In this document: one piece after another, positions 21,734-29,383 of the stretch
How positions within the stretch are numbered: the stretch's first letter is position 1
Layout: each line of letters opens with the position of its first letter
Origin: Seminavis robusta
Taxonomy: Eukaryota > Bacillariophyta > Bacillariophyceae > Naviculales > Naviculaceae
Length of the DNA: 49,851 nt
Assembly (NCBI GenBank): GCA_903772945.1
Contig: CAICTM010000757.1
Span: 1-49,851, forward strand
Direction of reading: 5' to 3'
Program-made: the position numbers and the translations under genes
Notes under the pieces: model-generated
Database searches by the model: none
Told to the model about the DNA's origin: nothing
What the model saw: the letters and a program-made list of their open reading frames with translations, nothing else

Positions 21734-23353
21734 ATGATCAAGCTGAGCGCATTTGTGACGTTGCTCCTGGCGAGCGTGGAGCTTGTACCAATAGTGCAAG
21801 GTGCCCGAACGAGACGATCGGAACGTCGAAAGATGAACCTGGACAGTTTGGAATATGTAGAGTATCCTCGTCGTACAGAAGATGAAGCTGCCGTTCTGGA
21901 ATGGGGACACTCTGCCATTATCTCGGCATTGGATGCCTCTGTGGCCTTTTTTGGACCGCAAACTTCTCAAGCAGCATTGCTGGAAGTTGAATGCATGCCC
22001 ATCTTGGCATCACCCTTGACGGGGGTTCGAGAAGGCGAAACTCTAGAAGAAGAAGAGGAAGAGGAACCGGCTGCAGAGGGCGAAGAAGGAGAAGAAGGAG
22101 AAACTGCACCCGAGGAAAAACCACCAAAAAAAGAAAAGATTCTACCTTTGGATAATGCCGAAGAAGTTCATGGGAACATGGTAGTCATGACAAACACGGG
22201 CAAAATCAGTGGTCTTCGCATGGCCAAGATTGCCAAAGCAAGTGGTGCTGCAGCATTACTCATTGTCAATATCGATGATAAACGCCCAGATGATATCTAC
22301 CGTTTACAAGTACAAGAAGGCGAAGAAGGGGCTGAAGATATTGATATCCCTGTGGTCATGATATCCATGAACTCTGCCAACGTCCTCACATCGGCTACCG
22401 TTACACCCAACATGGCTGCAGAGGATATTGTCAATCACGGAATGCCAGAACGTGTCCGTCTCTACGCGGGAGGGGATAGACCCTTTTTCGAAGATGTCGA
22501 ACCTGCTGACCCGACACTCTATCTTATTCACAATCTACTGACAAAACAAGAATGTGACAATCTCATTGAAGCGGCAGAATCAAAGGTATCGCCCGTCACT
22601 AAGGATGATATTCTCCAAATGACATTGACTTCGAACGATGTAGAGGGGGTTCACAGGATCATGCTATGGCAAGGCCTCCTTCAATCGCCTACCAAAAAGG
22701 CCATCGAGGAGCGAATCGAACAAGTCACAGGATTTCCGGCCACTCATTACAGTGACTTTATCGTGGACCGAATTGAGCCGGGTGGTCGCTGGAAACCCCA
22801 TTACGACGCCAAAGAAGGGTTGGTCCCCCCGACTGCATCCATCACTGTCTTTTTGAGTGACGAAGGTGGACCTCTCGTGTATCCCTTGAGCAAAGACCCC
22901 GTCAAGGTCCTGGCTCGCAAGGGTGTGGCTGTAGTCCATCACAATACCAACGAACGACAACAGTTGGACCAGAATACGTTGCATGCGTTGCTTCCATCAG
23001 AAAGCGCCGGAGCCGTCTATGTGGCTCGCAAATATGTATATCCCATTCCAGTGGCGACTGCTCGGAGATTGGCTCTCCCTGTCTTTGCGGCACCATTCGG
23101 TGGCAAGTTGCCGGAGCCCGTGGTCCAGCTTCACGATGCTTTGGTGGAGAACTTTGGCCCCGAGACAGGTAGTTTCTATTTTGACAAGCTGTGTGTGTTC
23201 TTCCCCATGCTGTTGATTTTGGGCATTGCACAGTTGATTGGAAGTGCCGTACATCAAAAAATGACAGAACCTTCGGCAACCACCACCACCACGAAGACGT
23301 CAAAGCCAAAATCAGGCAAGAAGCGAAAAGAAAAGGACTCAAAGAAAGACTAA
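21734..23353 (+). CDS. Prolyl 4-hydroxylase-type 2-oxoglutarate oxygenase with PA domain
   Basis: A single exon of 539 residues. A signal peptide (about 1-23, ending VQGA) is followed by a Glu-rich linker near 100-130 and a protease-associated (PA) domain (GNMVVMTNTGKISG to IDIPVVMIS, about 143-220). A prolyl 4-hydroxylase domain lies at about 260-440. The iron ligands are visible: His356 and Asp358 in KPHYDAKEG and the distal His417 in NTLHALLPSESAG, with the 2-oxoglutarate-binding basic residue in ARKYVYP. A membrane span (FFPMLLILGIAQLIG) near the C-terminus precedes a Lys-rich tail. This predicts a membrane-anchored enzyme of the secretory pathway that hydroxylates prolines, perhaps in cell-wall or frustule-associated proteins. 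Animal collagen P4H lacks a PA domain and this tail, so the layout is unusual. Confidence 0.83.
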   Translation: MIKLSAFVTLLLASVELVPIVQGARTRRSERRKMNLDSLEYVEYPRRTEDEAAVLEWGHSAIISALDASVAFFGPQTSQAALLEVECMPILASPLTGVREGETLEEEEEEEPAAEGEEGEEGETAPEEKPPKKEKILPLDNAEEVHGNMVVMTNTGKISGLRMAKIAKASGAAALLIVNIDDKRPDDIYRLQVQEGEEGAEDIDIPVVMISMNSANVLTSATVTPNMAAEDIVNHGMPERVRLYAGGDRPFFEDVEPADPTLYLIHNLLTKQECDNLIEAAESKVSPVTKDDILQMTLTSNDVEGVHRIMLWQGLLQSPTKKAIEERIEQVTGFPATHYSDFIVDRIEPGGRWKPHYDAKEGLVPPTASITVFLSDEGGPLVYPLSKDPVKVLARKGVAVVHHNTNERQQLDQNTLHALLPSESAGAVYVARKYVYPIPVATARRLALPVFAAPFGGKLPEPVVQLHDALVENFGPETGSFYFDKLCVFFPMLLILGIAQLIGSAVHQKMTEPSATTTTTKTSKPKSGKKRKEKDSKKD

Positions 23354-23832
23354 TGCAAAATATTTATTGTTTATTATAGATCGTCTCTTTCACGTTTTAC
23401 AATCACCCATTGAATAATTTAATCAATCTATGCATGTTGTGGTTGTGGTAGTCAGTGTTGGGCAATGCTTCAGAAACATCAACGAGCGCAACCAAATAGC
23501 TAGCTGCCCAGACCTGTGCCCTTTGTGCTCGACTCTCCTGCGCTTGTTTGCTATTTGCTATCTGGATACAGTACTGTTCATGTAGTACCGTACCTGGCTG
23601 CGGCTACCACTACCAGTACCGGTACGTTGGTGGGCTGTCTGTCCACCATCGTGAAGTCCAGTCACGAACTTCAGTCCACAGTCATAGTCATTGGCTGTCT
23701 TTGGATCCACGCTCCCTCAACAACTCAACAACGCACAAAGAAAAGAAAGCAACCAACCATCAAAGACATTGTCGTGGAGACGACGGCATCAACCGCAATC
23801 ACAACCTCGACGTTGTAGATAGGTAGTTAACC
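23354..23832. other. Intergenic between prolyl hydroxylase and ArfGAP gene
   Basis: About 480 bases without a gene. It includes a GTACCGTACC / AGTACCGGTACG motif cluster at about 23582-23626. The ArfGAP ATG at 23833 follows an in-frame upstream stop. Confidence 0.5.
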
Positions 23833-26800
23833 ATGCTTCAGAAGCCGGGATCGTCCTCAGGGCGCAATAAGAACTACCAGAGTCGCCGGAAGACTCAGGA
23901 ATCTCCTGAACAGGTTTTGCGTGGACTGCAACGCATAGGCCCCAACAAACGATGTGCTGACTGTAACTCAAAGTTGCCAAGTTGCGTCAATCTGACGGTT
24001 GGTACCTTTATCTGCATCTCTTGCGCTGGGATCCATCGTGAGCACAATCACCGTGTTAAGGGCATTGGACACTCTAGCTTTTCGCCGGAAGAGGCCGAAC
24101 AAATGAAAGGCACGGATAATGACAAAGTCAATCAAATCTATCTGGCGCGATACAACCCTGGCACAGACCGCTTAAGGCAGCCCCAGGATAACTCTGACTT
24201 GCAGTTGTTGAGGGCATGGATTAAACGCAAATATCATGATAAGGCGTGGTATGCCAATAATCAGCCGACGATGGCGCAGATCCCGCCGAAGAAACAACAG
24301 CAACAAGCGCCTAATAGACAGCCACAAGGAGATCTTTTGGGTGCTTTTAACGCTCCTGCTCCCAGTCAGCCAGGAGGTGGCGGATGGGATGCTTTTAGTG
24401 GAAGCAGTCAAGCACAGGCCGGTAACCAAGCTGGAGGATGGGACGCTTTTGGTGGAAGTGCCGGTAACCAGACGCAGCAAGGTGGTTTTGCTAATTTCAA
24501 CCAGCAGCAGCAGCCACCACCACAACAAAATCAACAAGGTGGATTTGCTAACTTTGGTGCACAGCCAGCTCCACAGCAGCAACAGCAGAGCTTTGCCAAT
24601 TTTCCTGCTGCCCCTGCCCCACAACAGGCGCCCCAACAGAATCAGCAACAAGGAGGTGGATTCGCAAACTTCAACCAACAGCCTGGTCAGCAGCAGAATC
24701 AGTTTGGTCAGCCACAGCAGCAGCAGCAACAGCAATCTGGAGGATTTGCTAATTTCAACCAGCAACAGCCAGCTCAACAACAAAACCAACAAGGCGGATT
24801 TGCCAATTTTGGAGCACAGCCAGCTCCACAGCAGGCTCCTCAACAGAGTCAGCAGCAAGGTGGAGCATTTGCGAACTTCAACCAGCAGCCCACTCAGCAG
24901 CCCACTCAGCAGCAGAATCAATTTGCTGGGCAACCACAGCAGCAGCAGCCATCTCAGCAACAAGCTGCAGGATTTGCAAATTTCAACCAGCAGCAAAAAC
25001 CACCCCAGCAGTCTCCACAACAAAACCAACAAGGTGGATTTGCAAATTTCGGGGCACAGCCAGCTCCACAGCAGCAGCAGCAGCAGCAACAGCAGGGCTT
25101 TGCAAATTTTTCATCTGCGCCTGCCCCTCAGCAAGCTCCTCAACAGAATCAGCAACAACAAGGTGGGGGATTTGCAAACTTCAACCAACAGCCGGCTCAA
25201 CCACAGAATCAGTTTGGTCAGCCACAGCAGCAGCCACAGCAACAGCAGCAACCCGGGGGGTTTGCTACTTTCAGCCAGCAGCAACCACCACCGCAGCAGC
25301 CGCCACAACAAAACCAGCAGGCAGCTCTGCAGCAGAATCAGTTTGGAGGTCAGCAACAACAGCAACCCCAGCAGCAAGGCAACTTCAACCAGCAGCAGAA
25401 CCAGCTGGGACAGCAGCCAGCTCAGCAGCAGCAAGGAGGTGGATTTGGCAATTTCAACAAACAACAGCCAGCTCCACAGCAGAATCAGTTTGGTGCTGTA
25501 CCACAACAGCAATCTGATGCATTTGCTAATATGAACCCATCTCAACCTCCTCAGGTGCAGCAGCAACAGCAAACCCAAGCTCCACCACTGCAGACTCAAG
25601 GAAGTCAGTCGCAGCAGCAGATGGGTGGATTTGGACAGCAGCAACAAGGAGAAAAAAACGCAGACCCGTTTGCGAATATGGGTCCACCCCAACAGCGGCA
25701 GCCTCCCCCGCTTCAGGCCCATAGCCCTGCACCACCACAGCAGCAGCAACAGACGCAGCAGTCGGCAATCTCGAATCTTCAGAATCTTGCCTTGTCGTCG
25801 CAACCCGTCAACGCAGCGACAGGGGCTCCTCAGGGAACTTCGTCAATGAATGGTGGCGGCGGTGCTACTCAGGAACAGATGGAAACGAAACGTTCGTTCG
25901 ACATTCCGTCTCCTACGCGTGATGTGAGTGGGGCGCAAACTCCCACTCGAATGCCGGCTCCTGCCGCTGCATCCACAGCGCACTCGGAAGCGTCTGTGTC
26001 TGCAACCTCTCGGGGGAGTGTTGCTAAGTACGCCAAGGGCCAGAAGGTGTATTATAGGAACTCTTCCATGACTACCGAGGCGACTATTGTGAAGGTTCAC
26101 TTTGACGATGCCTTGGAACCGTTCTACACCGTGAACATCGACGGCAAAGAAAAACAGACTGATGATGCTCATTTGTTCAAGGACCATCCTCTTCAGTGCG
26201 ATATTGTGAAGGTGCTCGAAGGAATGACCGAAACACAGCTACAACAGGTGTTGCAGTACGTGAAACAAGTGAGTAGTGGCAACACTGCTCCGGCACCAAC
26301 CCCTGGCCCGGCCGGTGGAATGCAGCCGCAGAGCTTTTCGCAGAAGTCACCTGCTAGGACACAAGGGGTGCTTCAACCTACCGCTCAATCCCCTCTGCCA
26401 ACCATGGCGGCCAACGACAAAGCGCGGAGTCTCAGTCCAATGCCGGCTCCAATTCCAGCCTCTGCGCCAGCCCCTTTCCCCACGCCACAGATGCAGCAGC
26501 CCGCACAGGCTGGAATGAATCCCAACGTAATGGGTTCCGGAGGCCAAGGCTTGTCGATCCCTGATATGACCCCACAACCGGCACCCGCCCAAGCACCCTC
26601 GCCTCAAATGCCGATGAATGCAAACGCTCCTGCGCCGATGCCTGGACCTGGCTCTATGGCCCCTATGCCAGCACCCGCGATGGCTTCGCCTATGCCAGCA
26701 CCCAACATGGGGTCACCTATGCCAGCACCTAACACGGGGTCCACGATGCCTGCGCCCAACATGGGATCACCCATGCCTGCTCCGAACATGGGATCCACGA

Positions 26801-27180
26801 TGCCTGCGCCCAACATGGGGATGGGGTCCACGATGCCTGCACCCAACATGGGGTCGTCGATGCCTGCTCCCAAAATGGGGATGGGGTCCACGATGCCTGC
26901 TCCCAACATGGGATCACCCATGCCTGCTCCCAACATGGCTTCCAACCAAAGCGGTGGTCTTAGCATGCCAGCTCCAGGACAAATGCAGCAGCCGAACAAC
27001 ATGGGCTTCGGGGGCATGAGTGCCGCCCCGCAACAACAGCAAAATCTGGGCAACCAAATGCCCTTGTCGCAGCAGCTCCAGCAGCAACCTCAACAGCAGC
27101 AGATGCAGCAGCAACCTCAACCTCAACAGCAGCAGATGCAAGCACCACCACAAGGAGGAAACCCTTTCGATTTCTATTGA
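23833..27180 (+). CDS. ArfGAP with FANF/Gln-rich repeats (AGFG/SMAP-like)
   Basis: A single exon of 1115 residues. The N-terminal ArfGAP zinc finger is complete: Cys41, Cys44, Cys61, Cys64 (CX2CX16CX2C) with the catalytic arginine Arg69 in AGIHR. It should stimulate GTP hydrolysis on Arf proteins in coat formation. A Gln-rich region of about 450 residues follows, with eleven FANF motifs plus FATF and FGNF variants, set in longer duplicated blocks. A short SH3/Tudor-like segment lies at about 729-785 (YAKGQKVYYRN to YTVNIDGKEK). The C-terminal third is Met/Pro/Ala-rich with tandem MPAPNMGS units and ends in NPFDFY. NPF and DPF-type peptides (DPFANM at about 614) are EH- and adaptor-binding motifs in endocytic proteins. 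The layout resembles AGFG (ArfGAP plus FG repeats) but is longer. Reverse-strand frames here are Leu-rich shadows. Confidence 0.85.
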   Translation: MLQKPGSSSGRNKNYQSRRKTQESPEQVLRGLQRIGPNKRCADCNSKLPSCVNLTVGTFICISCAGIHREHNHRVKGIGHSSFSPEEAEQMKGTDNDKVNQIYLARYNPGTDRLRQPQDNSDLQLLRAWIKRKYHDKAWYANNQPTMAQIPPKKQQQQAPNRQPQGDLLGAFNAPAPSQPGGGGWDAFSGSSQAQAGNQAGGWDAFGGSAGNQTQQGGFANFNQQQQPPPQQNQQGGFANFGAQPAPQQQQQSFANFPAAPAPQQAPQQNQQQGGGFANFNQQPGQQQNQFGQPQQQQQQQSGGFANFNQQQPAQQQNQQGGFANFGAQPAPQQAPQQSQQQGGAFANFNQQPTQQPTQQQNQFAGQPQQQQPSQQQAAGFANFNQQQKPPQQSPQQNQQGGFANFGAQPAPQQQQQQQQQGFANFSSAPAPQQAPQQNQQQQGGGFANFNQQPAQPQNQFGQPQQQPQQQQQPGGFATFSQQQPPPQQPPQQNQQAALQQNQFGGQQQQQPQQQGNFNQQQNQLGQQPAQQQQGGGFGNFNKQQPAPQQNQFGAVPQQQSDAFANMNPSQPPQVQQQQQTQAPPLQTQGSQSQQQMGGFGQQQQGEKNADPFANMGPPQQRQPPPLQAHSPAPPQQQQQTQQSAISNLQNLALSSQPVNAATGAPQGTSSMNGGGGATQEQMETKRSFDIPSPTRDVSGAQTPTRMPAPAAASTAHSEASVSATSRGSVAKYAKGQKVYYRNSSMTTEATIVKVHFDDALEPFYTVNIDGKEKQTDDAHLFKDHPLQCDIVKVLEGMTETQLQQVLQYVKQVSSGNTAPAPTPGPAGGMQPQSFSQKSPARTQGVLQPTAQSPLPTMAANDKARSLSPMPAPIPASAPAPFPTPQMQQPAQAGMNPNVMGSGGQGLSIPDMTPQPAPAQAPSPQMPMNANAPAPMPGPGSMAPMPAPAMASPMPAPNMGSPMPAPNTGSTMPAPNMGSPMPAPNMGSTMPAPNMGMGSTMPAPNMGSSMPAPKMGMGSTMPAPNMGSPMPAPNMASNQSGGLSMPAPGQMQQPNNMGFGGMSAAPQQQQNLGNQMPLSQQLQQQPQQQQMQQQPQPQQQQMQAPPQGGNPFDFY
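26664..26940 (+). repeat. In-frame minisatellite encoding MPAPNMGS repeats
   Basis: Tandem units of about 24 bp, some with a 6-bp GGGATG extension, encode MPAPNMGS and variants (MPAPNTGS, MPAPKMGMGS). About a dozen units lie in the ArfGAP gene. Units vary at silent positions in patches, which points to repeated unequal exchange or slippage; length variation between alleles is likely. Confidence 0.85.
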
Positions 27181-27303
27181 TCCAAGAGGGAAAACAGAAT
27201 GCAGCAAACCGTATACATGTTTTTGTGCGTGGAAATATAAAATATTAAAGTAGAAATGAGGAGAAATTTGGTTGCTGTACATGTAGAACAGGGTGAAGGG
27301 GGA
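27061..27303 (+). repeat. Duplicated 3' end of ArfGAP gene, copy 1 (functional end)
   Basis: This stretch includes the last 40 codons, the stop and the 3' flank of the ArfGAP gene. It recurs at 27485-27697 with small indels, mostly lost CAG units. Both copies keep the stop context, TGTATACATG-type and AATATAAAA sequences, and TGTAGAACAGGGTGA. Confidence 0.85.
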
Positions 27304-27318
27304 AGTTAGCATCTACCT

Positions 27319-27484
27319 CTACCTTGTCCTGGTGTTAATGGGCAATTTCTCGCCAAGCTCTTGAATCTTTCGAATGTGGCGCAGGTCACAGGCCTTGCAC
27401 AAAGCATTGATTCGTTTGGCCGACTTTTCCTTTATGGAATGCTGTGTCTTTGCAAGGTTCAGTTTTTGACAGAAGAGCATCTCG
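27319..27484 (-). other. Orphan coding-like fragment between the duplicated ends
   Basis: Between the two copies of the ArfGAP tail a minus-strand frame ends at 27319 and reads KSAKRINALCKACDLRHIRK and then IQELGEKLPINTRTR before its stop. The composition looks like real protein rather than the low-complexity shadows around it. The frame enters the duplicated Gln-rich sequence at its upstream side and has no start, so it appears to be the 3' remnant of a gene whose front has been removed. I do not recognise the family. Confidence 0.35.
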
Positions 27485-27697
27485 CCCTTGTCGCAGCAGC
27501 TCCAGCAGCAACCTCAACAGCAGCAGATGCAAGCACCACCACAAGGAGGAAACCCTTTGGACTTCTATTGATCCAAAAGGAAAACAGAAAAGAAGCATAC
27601 TGTATACATGTTTTTGTGTGCAGAAATATAAAACTATTAAAGTAGAAAGGACGAGACACTTGATTGATGTTCGTGTAGAACAGGGTGAGAGGGGAAA
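27485..27697 (+). repeat. Duplicated 3' end of ArfGAP gene, copy 2 (displaced)
   Basis: This copy starts at the same CCCTTGTCGCAGCAG as 27061 but sits in another context, without the front of the gene. Its right end stops at the GAR1 stop codon region (27700-27719). It probably supplies 3' flanking sequence to GAR1 on the opposite strand. Confidence 0.85.
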
Positions 27698-27699
27698 GG

Positions 27700-28424
27700 C
27701 TAGAATCTACCCCTTCCTCTACCTCGGCCCGGCGAACGACCACCCCTGCCGCCAAACCCTCTGCCTCCTCCTCTTCCGCCTGGGGACCTTCCTCCTCTGC
27801 CGCCCATTCTTCCTCCACGGCCTCCGGGAAACCGTCCACGACCTCCTCTTCCACTCCTCGTCCGCCGCCACTCCACGGCTTTTTCCAGCGCCATTAGGAT
27901 CTGTGAACCTAACCAGTGGCAACAGCTTGTCGGTTCCTACGTAGACAAGATCATCTGGTTCAAAGCTCTTACTCAGGACACCTGGGTCCATTTTGACAGT
28001 GAACATGATATGAGCAACTTTCCCCAGGATTTCATCGACTTTGCCAACTCGCTTCTTGTTTTTCAGGTAGACGCCCGCATTAAAGTATGGCACCTTTTCA
28101 GGAATGGTCCACTTGCAAACCAACTCTGATTCGCAATCATGAGATACCATTCCAGCCTCTGCCAACACACAAAAAACAAAAGTGACGATTGAGCCATGTG
28201 CCATGGGACCAAGATGTCCTAACCATCATGATGCTTAGGTAATCGGGAAGATTAGAGCTCGGATATCGTATGGCAGCGTACGTACCAACAATTTCATCGG
28301 GAGGACCTTCTTCGCGGAAACTGCGACCTCTGCCGCCTCTTCCACCTCCTCTCCCGCCTCTTCCACCAGGAGACCAACCACGGCCGCCTCTACCTCCTGA
28401 TGCGCTTCGCATGGGTGCTCTCAT
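27700..28424 (-). CDS. GAR1: GAR1, H/ACA snoRNP subunit, with RGG tail out of frame
   Basis: Exon 1 is 28424-28286; a 127-bp GTACGT...GGCAG intron follows; exon 2 begins at 28158. The product starts with an RGG-rich segment (GGRGGRGGGRGGRGRS), then the conserved core VCKWTIPEKVPYFNAGVYL, KKRVGKVDEILGKV and DKLLPLVRFTDP. GAR1 binds the pseudouridine synthase of H/ACA particles in the nucleolus and Cajal bodies and helps rRNA pseudouridylation. Read straight through, the frame after about 27860 gives an Arg/Trp-rich tail and stops at 27719. One frame over, the same DNA encodes a textbook RGG tail (RGGRGRFPGGRGGRMGGRGG) ending at 27700. No GT-AG intron fixes this. A one-base indel or sequence error near 27840-27875 is the likely cause. 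Confidence 0.85.
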
Positions 28425-28591
28425 TCTACTCTATATCTTTCTGTTCTTCCTTGCTGCAGCGAGAATCTCTGTGCTGTCATGGTCGAGTGGTTGGAAATTG
28501 CTTGGTCCAGATTTGCTGCTCTGGGCGAGTCGAGTCACGAGTGTGCACCCGAGAACCGAAAACTCTAGTTCTAAACCAAAACTGAAAGACG
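28425..28591. promoter_or_regulatory. Short bidirectional promoter, GAR1 / DUF4602-like gene
   Basis: Only 167 bases separate two divergent start codons of genes with nucleolar products. Both promoters must lie here or overlap the coding ends. I see no TATA box that I would trust. Confidence 0.55.
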
Positions 28592-29200
28592 ATGCCTGCC
28601 AACCACCAAAGTTCCCACCCCTCAGGAAAAGGAAACCAAACAAACCAAACGACCATGGCCAAGAAGAAGAACAAGTTGGCGTCCCTCGAAGCTGCGAAGG
28701 CATCACACAAGAGCAGCAAGCGAAAGAGACGAGAGGTACAGGTGGTATCCTGTCCTGCGGACTTTCCCGTTTCCGCAAGAAAAGCGGCTGAAAAATTGAA
28801 TACGCCACCGACGAGTGATCCCTCCGACAACAACAACCACAATAGACGGAAACTACTGGATTGGAATGACACTGCGCATGAAATCCGCTCACTCGGAGCA
28901 ACGGCGTTTGTAGGCCAAGACAAACGAAGTTTTGACGACGAACAGTATGAGTTTCTCACGGGACGTAAAAGAAAAAAGCACGCTGTTCCGCTCCCAATTG
29001 TCCGTGGCATAAAAAAGGCGGCGGCGAAGCGGACAGCCAGACAACTTCAAGAGGCCAGAGACTCGGGTACTGTCTTGCCAAAGAGCATGACCAAGAAAAA
29101 CAAGAAAGAACAATCGGATAAGACTGCACAGATTCATGGACCTGCCCCCAGCGTTGGGTTTATGATGAAAGGTGTGCTCAAGGTCAAAGCACCACCTTGA
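28592..29200 (+). CDS. Basic nucleolar-type protein, DUF4602 (C1orf131)-like
   Basis: A single exon, 202 residues from the first ATG. The second ATG (28655, residue 22) has the better context (ACCATGGCC) and may be the true start, giving 181 residues. The protein is strongly basic (AKKKNKLASLEAAK, KSSKRKRREV, GRKRKKHAVP). Its central part, HEIRSLGATAFVGQDKRSF, then EQYEFLTGRKRKK and VRGIKKAAAKRTARQLQEAR, resembles the DUF4602 family, whose human member C1orf131 is a small-subunit processome component. A role in 40S ribosome biogenesis is therefore likely but inferred. The divergent partner GAR1 is also a nucleolar factor. The C-terminal GFMMKGVLKVK motif is also seen in some small nucleolar proteins. 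Confidence 0.62.
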   Translation: MPANHQSSHPSGKGNQTNQTTMAKKKNKLASLEAAKASHKSSKRKRREVQVVSCPADFPVSARKAAEKLNTPPTSDPSDNNNHNRRKLLDWNDTAHEIRSLGATAFVGQDKRSFDDEQYEFLTGRKRKKHAVPLPIVRGIKKAAAKRTARQLQEARDSGTVLPKSMTKKNKKEQSDKTAQIHGPAPSVGFMMKGVLKVKAPP

Positions 29201-29383
29201 GTGTTACCCTGGAATGATGAATCCTCCTTGTCGGGTTACTACCTAGGAGGATATTTCGAGTGTTGAAATTGCTATTCTTATATTTGTATGTGATAGCTCT
29301 AGATTTCTATTGTGTATGGCACGTAGACTCGACTCGACTCTTATCGCGTCCTGTACCTGTTCCCGAAGAGATATATATATAGC

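Noticed and set aside
24236-25534. A 432-codon Ser/Asn-rich plus-strand frame inside the ArfGAP gene
   Set aside because: It is the shifted reading of CAG repeats (AGC/Ser) and has no independent features.
24172-25803. Long Leu-rich minus-strand frames opposite the ArfGAP gene
   Set aside because: They are the complement of CAG-rich Gln codons, which read as CTG/Leu on the other strand; no start context or domain supports them.
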